Origin: Pseudomonas batumici
GTDB taxonomy: Bacteria; Pseudomonadota; Gammaproteobacteria; Pseudomonadales; Pseudomonadaceae
Direction: 5' to 3'
DNA: 51,481 nt
NCBI RefSeq assembly: GCF_000820515.1
Contig: NZ_JXDG01000015.1
Span: 1-51,481, forward strand
Shown in pieces: positions 40,867 through 49,263 of this stretch (within the stretch, counting starts at the first letter, position 1; the number at the start of each line of letters is the position of its first letter). The notes under the pieces are model-generated. The model did no database searches. It was not told the DNA's origin and was given only the letters and a program-made list of their open reading frames with translations. The position numbers and the translations under genes are program-made.

Positions 40867-41538
40867 TCAGTGGCTGTGGGGCAGGTGTTCGAACAGGGTC
40901 TTGCAGACGCCGGCGATATGTTCGTCGAGCAGCTTCACCGCGAGATCCACGTCACCGGCGCGACAGGCCGCCAGAATCTCCCGGTGTTCGTGGTCGGCGC
41001 GCTCCTTGCCGGCGGACAGGCTCATCTGCATGCGCAGGTAGCGCTCCAGCTTGTCGTTGACCGAGCGGATCAGCCCGACCAGGAACGGTCGTTGCGCCGG
41101 TTCGTAGAGACAGGCGTGCAGTTCCCAGTTGAGTTCGGCCCAGCGGCCCACGTCGTCTTCGCCGATGAACTCCTGGCAGATGCGCTCGGCACGAGCGAAG
41201 GTTTCTTCGGTCATGTTCGGAATCGCCAGGCGCAGCACCTTGTCCTCCAGCAGCATGCGCACTTCGAACATCTGCGCCAGTTCCGCATCGGAAACCCGCG
41301 TGACCATCGCCCCGCGATTGCGCTGGAACATCACCAGGCCTTCGGCTTCCAGGCGCTTGAGGGCCTCGCGCACCGGAATCTTGCTGACGTTGAACTGGCG
41401 GGCGATATCGTCCTGGCGAATCGGCTCATCCTCGGCGAAATGGCCGGCGACGATGGCGTCGCGCAGATGGCGGGTGATGATTTCCGACGTCGAAGGCGAA
41501 TTGCCAAGGTCGGGGGCGTTGAGTTTGGGTAGGGCCAC
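40867..41538 (-). CDS. FCD-type GntR transcriptional regulator
   Basis: From GTG 41538 the protein has 223 residues, with a GntR winged helix (TRHLRDAIVAGHFAEDEPIR, DDIARQFNVSKIPVREALKR, LEAEGLVMFQRNRGAMVTRV) and an FCD ligand-binding domain (FEVRMLLEDKVLRLAI; WELHACLYEPAQRPFLVGLI; DHEHREILAACRAGD) with metal-binding His residues. The frame is open to 41658, but that would place the operator-like GGTATACGAAAT inside coding sequence. It is likely repressor of the hydroxyproline genes through the GTATAC-centred palindromes. Confidence 0.85.
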   Translation of the reverse strand: MALPKLNAPDLGNSPSTSEIITRHLRDAIVAGHFAEDEPIRQDDIARQFNVSKIPVREALKRLEAEGLVMFQRNRGAMVTRVSDAELAQMFEVRMLLEDKVLRLAIPNMTEETFARAERICQEFIGEDDVGRWAELNWELHACLYEPAQRPFLVGLIRSVNDKLERYLRMQMSLSAGKERADHEHREILAACRAGDVDLAVKLLDEHIAGVCKTLFEHLPHSH

Positions 41539-41568
41539 GGTTCTGATCGTTCGAAGGGAGTTGTGCAG

Positions 41569-41584
41569 ATGGTATACGAAATCG
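41569..41584. promoter_or_regulatory. Hybrid operator upstream of the GntR gene
   Basis: The left half ATGGTATAC resembles the ATTATGGTATACC sites at 19289, 19886 and 51382; the right half TACGAAAT matches the hydroxyproline operators at 30366 and 36203. It lies about 35 bases before the GTG start and suits autoregulation. Confidence 0.55.
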
Positions 41585-41735
41585 TGTCGGTGTTCCTGGG
41601 GGATGGTCTGAACGGTTGAGTCATTCTGTGGATCGCCGCAGTTTCGTTCCGGAGCCACTGACGGTGGATTTCATCCGACCGCCAAACGGTCTGCGCTCCC
41701 ACTGAAAAGGCGAGTAAGATTGCTTCAGTTGGATT

Positions 41736-41772
41736 ATTAGCGTTACCATGATTTTGTGATAATCGTACTAAT
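41736..41772. promoter_or_regulatory. Candidate operator of the Xre-RES pair
   Basis: ATTAG and CTAAT lie 27 bases apart in an AT-rich region just before the antitoxin ATG, with ATTAGCGTTA and TAATCGTACTAAT as looser halves. Toxin-antitoxin operators are often such spaced inverted repeats. Confidence 0.35.
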
Positions 41773-41787
41773 TTTTGGAGTGCAGGT

Positions 41788-42468
41788 ATGGGCCTCGTTC
41801 ATGAATCTTCTCGGGTTTCCCGGGTTTCCGCTGTGGCGGGGACTGCTCGGGAGATGCGCGGCCAACTTGAGAAAAGCGTTGCCGAGCGACTGATCGTCGT
41901 AGAGGTCGAGCATGCCAGTGAGCATGCGATGCGTGCGATGGCTGAGACCATGACCAGCATCGCCATGCTGGTCGACACCTCACTGAAAGTGCACGACCGA
42001 CATTTGCTCGAGTCCTTGGTCGATGCGCTGGTAGCCAAGACGCCACCTTCACCGAACCTCATCAAAGAGGCCGGCATGATTGCCCGGTCGCGCCAAGCCG
42101 TGCTTGAGGGGGCGGATTGGCTGACAGCAGCGCAGGTGGCGAAACTGGCTGACTTGAGTCTCAGTAACCCCAGTACCCAGCCCAACAAATGGAAACGCCT
42201 GCGCCAGATATTCGCGATCCATCACCATGGCGTGGACTACTTCCCAGGTTATGGTCTGGACCCCAATACCGGCTACCGACCACTCAAGGCGCTCAGCAAG
42301 GTGCTGGAGGTATTTGACGGTCAGAAGGATGGCTGGGGGTTGGCTTACTGGTTTCTGTCGGCCAACAGTTTTCTGGGAGGACGGCGTCCTCAGGATCTAT
42401 TGGCGAGCGAACCGGATCGTGTCACCGCAGCAGCACAGGACGAGGTGCAGGAGGTAGCCCATGGCTAG
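41788..42468 (+). CDS. Xre/MbcA/ParS-type antitoxin of RES toxin
   Basis: The 226-residue protein has the C-terminal toxin-binding region of the ParS/MbcA (DUF2384) kind: PLKALSKVLEVFDGQKDGWG, LAYWFLSANSFLGGRRPQDL and LASEPDRVTAAAQDEV. A LTAAQVAKLADLSLSNPSTQ helix-turn-helix-like segment lies in the middle. GGAGTGCAGG precedes the ATG. Its last 8 bases overlap the toxin gene. It binds and blocks the RES toxin. Confidence 0.85.
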   Translation: MGLVHESSRVSRVSAVAGTAREMRGQLEKSVAERLIVVEVEHASEHAMRAMAETMTSIAMLVDTSLKVHDRHLLESLVDALVAKTPPSPNLIKEAGMIARSRQAVLEGADWLTAAQVAKLADLSLSNPSTQPNKWKRLRQIFAIHHHGVDYFPGYGLDPNTGYRPLKALSKVLEVFDGQKDGWGLAYWFLSANSFLGGRRPQDLLASEPDRVTAAAQDEVQEVAHG

Positions 42469-43162
42469 GCCTCCAGAGAAGGTGTTGTCTGAGGCCGATC
42501 ACTCGCAAATGCACACGTTGATGGAAACGCCCAAGCCGCCGAAGGTGCTTCGAGTCACCGCCATGACCTTGCCCAAGAAGACTGTCCTGCATCGGATTCA
42601 TCTGGAACAGTACCGGGCAGGGCAGTTCAATCCGGGCATCAGGGGCAATGCTCGCTTCAGCCCGATTCAAACCGCCGACGGGCAACCTATTCCGACCCTC
42701 TATGGCGCCAGCACCTTCGCCGCAGCCGCCATGGAAACGGTGTTTCATGATGTCCCCCATGCGGCGGGTTACAAAAGCTTCGATAAGCGAAAGCTCGCAG
42801 GGCAGGTCCATTCTGAAGTGCGAAGCACGGGGGATCTGGTGCTGGCTGATTTGGGGAGTGTGGCGCTTCGCAAGTTGGGCGTACCGCGCAAGCATCTGAT
42901 TGATACCGAGAAGGACCAGTATCCGGCAACACGCCAGTGGGCGGTGGCGATCCACGAACAGTGCCCTGACATACAGGGGGTGTCCTGGGTCTCACGGCAG
43001 GATGATTCGGCCCGCGCGGTCATGTTGTTCGGTGACCGTATACCCGATGGCGCTCTGCGTCAGCAGGGAACATCCCGCAGTTTGCTGCAGGATGAGGACA
43101 CCTACGCGGAAGTATTGGCGTTGGCCGAACGTATTGGCGTGGATATTGTGCCTGGGGGTTAA
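42461..43162 (+). CDS. RES-family NAD-degrading toxin
   Basis: The 233-residue protein carries the RES-domain triad in context: LHRIH with Arg, ARFSPI, TLYGASTFAAAAMETVFHDV with Glu, and a C-terminal VSWVSRQDDSARAVMLFGDR with Ser. RES toxins are NAD+ phosphorylases that deplete NAD and stop growth until the antitoxin recovers. It overlaps the antitoxin gene by 8 bases. It adjoins a Septu-like pair, so the two may form a defence island. Confidence 0.85.
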   Translation: MARPPEKVLSEADHSQMHTLMETPKPPKVLRVTAMTLPKKTVLHRIHLEQYRAGQFNPGIRGNARFSPIQTADGQPIPTLYGASTFAAAAMETVFHDVPHAAGYKSFDKRKLAGQVHSEVRSTGDLVLADLGSVALRKLGVPRKHLIDTEKDQYPATRQWAVAIHEQCPDIQGVSWVSRQDDSARAVMLFGDRIPDGALRQQGTSRSLLQDEDTYAEVLALAERIGVDIVPGG

Positions 43163-43270
43163 GTTAAGCGAATCCACATCACTCGATGGCTTCATAGGGA
43201 TGGGGCCGTCCGACATATCGATTTTGGGGGAGAGCGACAGCCTTTCCCTGGCTGCTTAGGGAAGAGAGTC

Positions 43271-45574
43271 ATGCAACGCGTTGATCGCAGTTCCGTGCCA
43301 CCACCGAGTCTGTTGCAAAGCCGGGAGGCCAGCCTCAGCAGGCAAGCGCTGGCCGATTATTTTCTGGCGGACCAGACGAAGAGGGCACAGACCCGGGCCC
43401 CGGTGTTGGACCTTGATCTGGATCATGCATCCGTTCACGTAAGCCTAAGCCGGCTGTTTCGCGGCAAGTGCGCGTTCTGTGAAAGCGCTGTCCCCACGTC
43501 TCCTTACCGGTTTCGTCCAGACCTGGGTGCCACCCCCGTAGAGCGAATGCCAGATGCGCATCTGTATTACGTCTGGCTAGGCAGCGCCTGGGAGAATATC
43601 TATTCCCTATGCAAGGGCTGCAAACCCGACCGACCGGAATACTTCCCGGTTCGGGGCAGGCGCTCATCGTTGCCTACCGAGCTGCAGCTTGAAACCTATG
43701 TACTGGAGAACCTGGGCACATGGCCCGGCTATCCGCTCAAGGAGCGGCATGTCCTGCTCGATCCCTGCGAGCGAATCAATATTGCTGATCACCTGTCTGT
43801 CGATCTTTCGGGCGAGCTGTCTGCACTGACAGAGCGTGGACGTGAAACGATTACTCATTTCAAGCTCAATCGCGGTCAGTTGCTCAAGCAGCGTGCGAGC
43901 AAGCTCAAGGTGTATTTCGATGAACTGATCGACGAGCAGCTTTCTCGGTCGGAGGAGGACAAGCTGTTCCCGCCGGTCCTTGATTTTGCCGCGATGGAGT
44001 TTGGCGGTCTCTGGTACCTGCTGTGCCGTCGCATAGTGTTGGAGCTTTCACCGGCTCGAGTGCCGCCGCTGGCACTTTCGCCTGGTCGCATTGGTGCGAC
44101 GCTGCGCACGATTGTCCGAAACCTGAGTTTTCAAGACTGGTGTGGAGGGCTTGAAGCCAGGCTGGCACTTGCGGATGTGCAAAGGCTCGTCCAGGCGCCA
44201 GAGCCGCCGTCGGCCTTGCCTCGGGAGTACTCGCCACTGGCCTCGGTTCACTTGAACAATTTCAAGGGAATCGAGCAACTCGAACTGCTGATGCCATCCG
44301 CGCAGGAGGCTCCAACGCCGAACGTGAGGCCGGCTCAACCGGCCTTGCTGGTCCTGGGTGAAAATGCCGCCGGCAAGAGCTCCATCCTCGAAGCCACGGC
44401 CCTGGCGCTGTGCTCCGAAGAGGCCCGCGCGCAACTACCGATCGACGTTGCCTCGCTACCCCTCGATCCTGAGTTGTTGGGTGCAGGACAGGTGCCGCGA
44501 TGCACTTCGGCGACGGTGACCGTCACCTTCCAGAACGCCAGTAAACGAGAACTGATCATCGCCGGCGGAACCTACTGGCACGAAGGCACCCCCATCGCGC
44601 CACCGGTCTTTGCCTACGGCGCCTTCCGCCAATACCAGAAACAGGTGCGGCGCTACAGCCCGGGCAAATCGATCATCAACCTCTTCGACTCCACGGCCCT
44701 GTTGTCCAACCCGGAAAAATGGTTGTTGGGCCTCAAGCAGGTCGAGTTCGACAGTGTGGTGCGAGCGCTGCGGGATATCCTCTCCATCGAGGGCGAGTTC
44801 GAGGTCATGGAGCGCGATTTCGAAAACCAGCGCTGCCTGATCGTCACGGCGGCTGCCGGTAGCCAGGCCCTGTGCCGAACCCCGCTGAGCCTGGCGTCCT
44901 CGGGCTATCGCTCGGTGCTGGCGATGGTCTGCGACATCATCCAGGGCTTGATGAATCGGCGCATCAACCCTCACTTCGAAAGCCTGGAAACCGCCCAGGC
45001 CGTGGTCCTGATCGACGAGGTCGAAGCCCACCTGCATCCTCGCTGGAAGATCCAGATCATGGGTGCACTGCGCAGCGCCTTGCCGAACGTGACCTTTATC
45101 GCTACCACCCACGATCCGCTGTGCCTGCGCGGCATGCGGGACGGCGAGGTGATCGTCATGCAGCGGGTCGCCAGCGCGGACAATCCCGACAGCGAGTGGC
45201 CGGTCATGGTGGAGCAGGTGATCCGGCTCCCCAACGTCAGCCAACTGACCATCGAGCAGTTGCTGACCTCGGACTTTTTCAGCCTCAGTTCCACCGACCA
45301 GCCGGACACCGAGCGCGAGCTGGCGATGTTCGCCGACCTGCTGGCGGCCCGGGAGCGGGGCCAGCCTCTGAGCGACGCCCAGCAGCAGGCCTGGAGCCGT
45401 TTCGAACGGGATATCAGCGATGCCTTGCCGGTGGGGGCCACCGAAGTTCAGCGGCTGGTGCAGGAAGCGGTGGTGGAGTATCTGCAAAACCGTCGACAGG
45501 CCAGTGCGCTCAAACTCGGCGAGCTACGGGAAAAATCCAGACAGCGGATCCTCGCTATCCTGGAGGGAATCTGA
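43271..45574 (+). CDS. Septu-like ATPase with N-terminal degenerate HNH domain
   Basis: The 767-residue protein joins two parts. Residues about 45-140 resemble a PtuB-type HNH domain: KCAFCESAVPTSPYRFRPDL, WENIYSLCKGCKPDRPEYFP. The zinc CxxC pairs are kept, but the EH of the catalytic EHYRPK is YR here and the Asn after the second CxxC is Lys, so it is probably inactive. Residues about 320-767 are an AAA/SMC-like ATPase: SVHLNNFKGIEQLEL, LVLGENAAGKSSILEATALA, VVLIDEVEAHLHPRWKIQIM, FIATTHDPLCLRG. The next gene, 4 bases on, encodes the apparently active nuclease. Confidence 0.75.
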   Translation: MQRVDRSSVPPPSLLQSREASLSRQALADYFLADQTKRAQTRAPVLDLDLDHASVHVSLSRLFRGKCAFCESAVPTSPYRFRPDLGATPVERMPDAHLYYVWLGSAWENIYSLCKGCKPDRPEYFPVRGRRSSLPTELQLETYVLENLGTWPGYPLKERHVLLDPCERINIADHLSVDLSGELSALTERGRETITHFKLNRGQLLKQRASKLKVYFDELIDEQLSRSEEDKLFPPVLDFAAMEFGGLWYLLCRRIVLELSPARVPPLALSPGRIGATLRTIVRNLSFQDWCGGLEARLALADVQRLVQAPEPPSALPREYSPLASVHLNNFKGIEQLELLMPSAQEAPTPNVRPAQPALLVLGENAAGKSSILEATALALCSEEARAQLPIDVASLPLDPELLGAGQVPRCTSATVTVTFQNASKRELIIAGGTYWHEGTPIAPPVFAYGAFRQYQKQVRRYSPGKSIINLFDSTALLSNPEKWLLGLKQVEFDSVVRALRDILSIEGEFEVMERDFENQRCLIVTAAAGSQALCRTPLSLASSGYRSVLAMVCDIIQGLMNRRINPHFESLETAQAVVLIDEVEAHLHPRWKIQIMGALRSALPNVTFIATTHDPLCLRGMRDGEVIVMQRVASADNPDSEWPVMVEQVIRLPNVSQLTIEQLLTSDFFSLSSTDQPDTERELAMFADLLAARERGQPLSDAQQQAWSRFERDISDALPVGATEVQRLVQEAVVEYLQNRRQASALKLGELREKSRQRILAILEGI

Positions 45575-45577
45575 AGC

Positions 45578-46573
45578 ATGCGCGCCGTCATTCGAACGAC
45601 TGCCAAGGCGCCGCAGGCGCTGTCCGGAGCCGACTCGCCCGCCGCCAGGGAGCTGCAAAAGCTCAAGGCCTGGTTTGCCGCGCCTGTCGGCAGCCCGCCG
45701 GCTTTTACGGTGTACAAGGCCGACAGCGTCAAGCAGCAGCTCGACGAGCTGTTCCACGGCAAATGCGCCTATTGCGAAAGCTTCTTCGCCTCGACCGCGC
45801 CGGTGGATGTCGAGCATTACCGGCCCAAGGGCGCGGTGTCCGAGGACGCCAGCCATCCCGGCTATTGGTGGGTCGCCATGGATTGGGACAACCTGTTGCC
45901 CAGTTGCATCGACTGCAATCGCAAGCGCAAGCAGGTCACCCCCAGGCTCTCGGCCAGGCTGCTGACGCTGCGGGACGACCGCCAGGGGTTCAACCAGGGC
46001 CGCCTGCTGCTCTCCGGGAAGAAGGACAGCTTTCCGATCCTCGGCCAGCGCGCCATGTCCGACGCGGCGGACCTTGCCGCCGAGTACCCGCTGCTGCTCG
46101 ATCCGTGCCGCGACAACCCGGACGAACACCTGAAATTCCATATCGACCGGAGCAACCTGATCGGCCTGGTACTGCCCAGACCTCACACGGGCGCGGACCT
46201 TGTGCCCATGGCCGAAGCCGTCATGGACGACCATCTCCAGGACGCGTTGACAGCCGGCGTGAGCCTCAAGGGCAGCGTCTCGATTCATGTCTACGGCCTT
46301 AACCGCCTGGGCCTGGTGCAGGAGCGCACACGGCTGCTGCGCCAGCTGGAGTTCCTGGAAATGCTGGCGCTGGAAGTGGGGGAGATGGCGGACAAGCTGG
46401 TACCTGATCCCGAGGCGCCGCCCTCCGCCACGGTTGCCAGTATCGCCAAGCGCCTGTACCTGCTCCAGGACCGGGTCCTCGGGGAAATGAAGCGCATGGC
46501 CCGGCCCGAGGCGCCTTACTCAGCCATGGTCCGGGCCTGGATCGAGGATTTCAAGGTACGCTTGCAGGCCTGA
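45578..46573 (+). CDS. Septu PtuB-like HNH endonuclease
   Basis: The 331-residue protein has an intact HNH region: KCAYCESFFASTAPVDVEHY followed by RPKGAV, then GYWWVAMDWDNLLPSCIDCN and RKRKQ. The histidine in EHYRPK and asparagine in CIDCN, plus both CxxC zinc pairs, are present. C-terminal helices (LLRQLEFLEMLALEVGEMAD) likely bind the ATPase. It is the nuclease effector of the pair with the ATPase 4 bases upstream, expected to cut nucleic acid upon phage infection. Confidence 0.8.
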   Translation: MRAVIRTTAKAPQALSGADSPAARELQKLKAWFAAPVGSPPAFTVYKADSVKQQLDELFHGKCAYCESFFASTAPVDVEHYRPKGAVSEDASHPGYWWVAMDWDNLLPSCIDCNRKRKQVTPRLSARLLTLRDDRQGFNQGRLLLSGKKDSFPILGQRAMSDAADLAAEYPLLLDPCRDNPDEHLKFHIDRSNLIGLVLPRPHTGADLVPMAEAVMDDHLQDALTAGVSLKGSVSIHVYGLNRLGLVQERTRLLRQLEFLEMLALEVGEMADKLVPDPEAPPSATVASIAKRLYLLQDRVLGEMKRMARPEAPYSAMVRAWIEDFKVRLQA

Positions 46574-47209
46574 CTACGGCGTCGTTTCCACGCTGCGTAC
46601 GCCCTGATGCTCGGCCACCGCGCGCAAGGTCTTGAGGCTGATCATGGGCGCGTCGACCACGAACCGATTGGCCAGCCAGGAGGGGATATCGCCGGCCGGT
46701 TCGGCTTGCAGTTCATAGATCACCCGGGTTTGCCGGTCGCTTTCCGGGCGCATGGTCCAGGTGCCTTTCAGCTGGCGGACACGGATCTGTCCCGGTGTGG
46801 CGGGCACGAAGCCGGGCACGGCTTCCAGCCGCCGGGTCAGGCTGCCGTCGTCGGCGCGTTCGCTGTGCACGTGAATCACCATGTCGCGGGTTTGCGCCGG
46901 CCACGGCAACGCGGTGGTGAGGTAGACCCAGGTGTCGTCGCCGTCATTTTTCAGCAGGCGCATGTCGGCGCAGGCATACAGCCACTTGCAGGCCACCCGG
47001 AGGTTTTCCTGCAGGTCGCTCAGGGTGCCGACATCGGCCTTGATCTCCACCTCGCCACGAAAGCTCTGGTAGCGTGAACCCGGGACGTGGCGCAGGTAGA
47101 CCTGAATACCGTCTTCGTCCTTGGCCAGGTGCCAGTCCGTGGGCGCCGCCAGTGTCGCCGTGCAGAGCAGGGCACTGGCCAGCGCTGTGGCAGATAACAG
47201 GATGTTCAT
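46574..47209 (-). CDS. START-domain exported protein
   Basis: The 211-residue protein has a signal peptide (MNILLSATALASALLCTATL to AA) and a START-like lipid-binding fold: WHLAKDEDGIQVYLRHVPGS, YQSFRGEVEIKADVGTLSDL, WVYLTTALPWPAQTRDMVIH and FVVDAPMISLKTLRAVAEH. GGAGAG precedes ATG 47209; the longer frame to 47242 has no site. START proteins bind lipids or hydrophobic ligands in the periplasm. It is monocistronic. Confidence 0.8.
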   Translation of the reverse strand: MNILLSATALASALLCTATLAAPTDWHLAKDEDGIQVYLRHVPGSRYQSFRGEVEIKADVGTLSDLQENLRVACKWLYACADMRLLKNDGDDTWVYLTTALPWPAQTRDMVIHVHSERADDGSLTRRLEAVPGFVPATPGQIRVRQLKGTWTMRPESDRQTRVIYELQAEPAGDIPSWLANRFVVDAPMISLKTLRAVAEHQGVRSVETTP

Positions 47210-47278
47210 TCGGCTCTCCGGGTTGCACGGCCAACAGGGCATGGCTACCCAGATATAACACCTGAATCCGGGTTTTAT

Positions 47279-48430
47279 TCAATGGGCGCCGGCCGCCTTG
47301 TTCAGGTCACCCTCGCTCCACTGCGTATAGACGCAGGCATCGGCGCTGGCCCAGCGCACCCGTACCGGATCGCCGGCCTTGAGTGGCATGCCGGTGGCCG
47401 ACAGCGCCTTGACCGTCATCGCCGTGCCGCCATCGGTCATCACGCTGCAGGTCTGGCTTTCGCCGAGGAAGAGCATTTCGCCGACCTTGGCCGGTACCTC
47501 GTTCCAGCCCGCCGGCAGTGGTTCGGCGGCGGCCTGTGCGAGGCTCAGGGCCAGGGCCTTCTCCGGACGCACCATCAGCAACAGCGGCTGGTCGTTGGAA
47601 ACCCCGGAGGTCGGCCGGATTGCCAGGGCTTGCCCCTCGAAATCCCCCGTGGCGTTGCCCCGGGCCTTGAGCTTGAGGAAGTTCGAGTTGCCGAGGAACG
47701 AGGCGACAAAGGCGTTCGGTGGGTTCTGGTAGAGGTCGTAGCCGCTGCCCAGGCCGACGATCTTGCCGTGGCTGAAGATCGCGATGCGTTGGGACAGACG
47801 CATGGCTTCTTCCTGGTCATGGGTCACGTAGACAATGGTGATGCCCAGCCGGCGATGCAGTTGGCGCAGTTCGTCCTGCAGGTCTTCGCGCAGCTTCTTG
47901 TCCAGGGCACCGAGGGGTTCGTCCATCAGCAGGATGCGCGGTTCGTAGACCAGCGCCCGGGCAATCGCCACGCGCTGTTGCTGGCCGCCGGAGAGCTGGG
48001 ACGGGCGACGATGGGCAAAGGCTTCGAGCTGGACCAGCTTGAGCATCGCCTCGACCCGGCGTGAGCGCTCCTCGTTGCTGAGCTTGCGCAAGGTCAGCGG
48101 GAAGGCGATGTTGTCCCGCACCGAAAGGTGCGGAAACAGCGAGTAACGCTGGAACACCATGCCGATGTCGCGCTTGTGTGGCGGTACCTTGACCAGGGAC
48201 TGTCCACTCACCAGGATCTCGCCGCTGCTGGGCGTCTCGAAACCGGCCAGCATCGACAGGGTAGTGCTTTTGCCCGAGCCGCTGGAACCGAGAAAGGTGA
48301 GGAATTCACCGTCGCGGATCTCCAGGGAAATGTTGTCCACGGCGGCGAAGTCGCCGTAGTGCTTGTTCAGGTTGCGCAGGCTGACCAGGGGGCGGTCCTG
48401 CTGCGCGGGGTCTTTGATCACGGCACTCAT
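47279..48430 (-). CDS. Polyamine-type ABC transporter ATP-binding protein
   Basis: The 383-residue PotA-like ATPase has Walker A GSSGSGKST, VFQRYSLFPHLSVRDNI, signature LSGGQQQRVAIARALVYEP, Walker B RILLMDEPLGALDKKLREDL and a C-terminal TOBE domain (WNEVPAKVGEMLFLGESQTC). It is the energy unit for the permeases 48448-50205 and the binding protein at 50202. Confidence 0.9.
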   Translation of the reverse strand: MSAVIKDPAQQDRPLVSLRNLNKHYGDFAAVDNISLEIRDGEFLTFLGSSGSGKSTTLSMLAGFETPSSGEILVSGQSLVKVPPHKRDIGMVFQRYSLFPHLSVRDNIAFPLTLRKLSNEERSRRVEAMLKLVQLEAFAHRRPSQLSGGQQQRVAIARALVYEPRILLMDEPLGALDKKLREDLQDELRQLHRRLGITIVYVTHDQEEAMRLSQRIAIFSHGKIVGLGSGYDLYQNPPNAFVASFLGNSNFLKLKARGNATGDFEGQALAIRPTSGVSNDQPLLLMVRPEKALALSLAQAAAEPLPAGWNEVPAKVGEMLFLGESQTCSVMTDGGTAMTVKALSATGMPLKAGDPVRVRWASADACVYTQWSEGDLNKAAGAH

Positions 48431-48447
48431 GTTCTACTCCTTGGCGC

Positions 48448-49257
48448 TCAGGCGCGCAGTTCATTGCGCCGGCGCAGGGCGGCGGCGATCACCATCACCA
48501 GCACCGACAGGCCGATCAGCAGCGTCGAAGCGACGGCGATCACCGGGGTCAGGTCCTGGCGCAAGGTGGTCCACATTTTCACGGGCAAGGTTTGCAGGGT
48601 CGGGCTGGCCATCATCACGCTCAGCACCACTTCATCCCACGACACCAGGAAGGCGAACAGCGCACCGGCCACCATGCCGGGGCGAATCGCCGGAAAGGTC
48701 ACCTTGAACACCGCCTGCAGGCGCGAAGCCCCGCAGATCACCGCGGCGTCCTCGATCGACTGGTCGAACAGCTTCAGCGAGTTGATGATCGAGATGATGG
48801 TGAAGGGCAGCGCGACAATGACATGGCTGACCACGAAGGCGAACATCGTCCCGGTGTAGCCGAGCTTGAGAAACAACGCGTACACCGCCACGGCGATGAT
48901 CACCAGGGGCACGATCATCGGCAGGGTGAACAGGGCGTAGAGCAGTTCCCGCCCGGGGAAGCGCCCGCGCACCAGGGCGAAGGCCGTCGGCAGGCCGAGG
49001 GCGACCGCGAAGACGGTGGTCAGGATCGCCACCTTCAAGCTGGCCATCGCGGCGTTCATCCAGTCGGTGTTGGAAAAGAACTGGCCGTACCATTTCAGCG
49101 TCCAGCCCGGTGGCGGAAACACCAGCCACTGGGAGGAGCCGAACGACAGCAGCACGATGAACACGATCGGCAGCAGCAGGAACAACGCGATCAGCCCGGT
49201 GGTGAGGTAGAGGCCCAGGCGCAGGCGCCGGCTCATGGCATTGGGAGTCAGGAGCAT
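48448..49257 (-). CDS. Polyamine-type ABC transporter permease (PotC-like)
   Basis: The 269-residue protein has six membrane segments and the EAA loop EDAAVICGASRLQAVFKVTF preceding PAIRPGMVAGALFAFLVSWD. It starts MLLTPNAMSRRLRLGLYLTT; a start at MSRRLR is possible. It lies 17 bases before the ATPase gene and 6 bases after PotB-like. Confidence 0.9.
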   Translation of the reverse strand: MLLTPNAMSRRLRLGLYLTTGLIALFLLLPIVFIVLLSFGSSQWLVFPPPGWTLKWYGQFFSNTDWMNAAMASLKVAILTTVFAVALGLPTAFALVRGRFPGRELLYALFTLPMIVPLVIIAVAVYALFLKLGYTGTMFAFVVSHVIVALPFTIISIINSLKLFDQSIEDAAVICGASRLQAVFKVTFPAIRPGMVAGALFAFLVSWDEVVLSVMMASPTLQTLPVKMWTTLRQDLTPVIAVASTLLIGLSVLVMVIAAALRRRNELRA

Positions 49258-49263
49258 GGCGGC

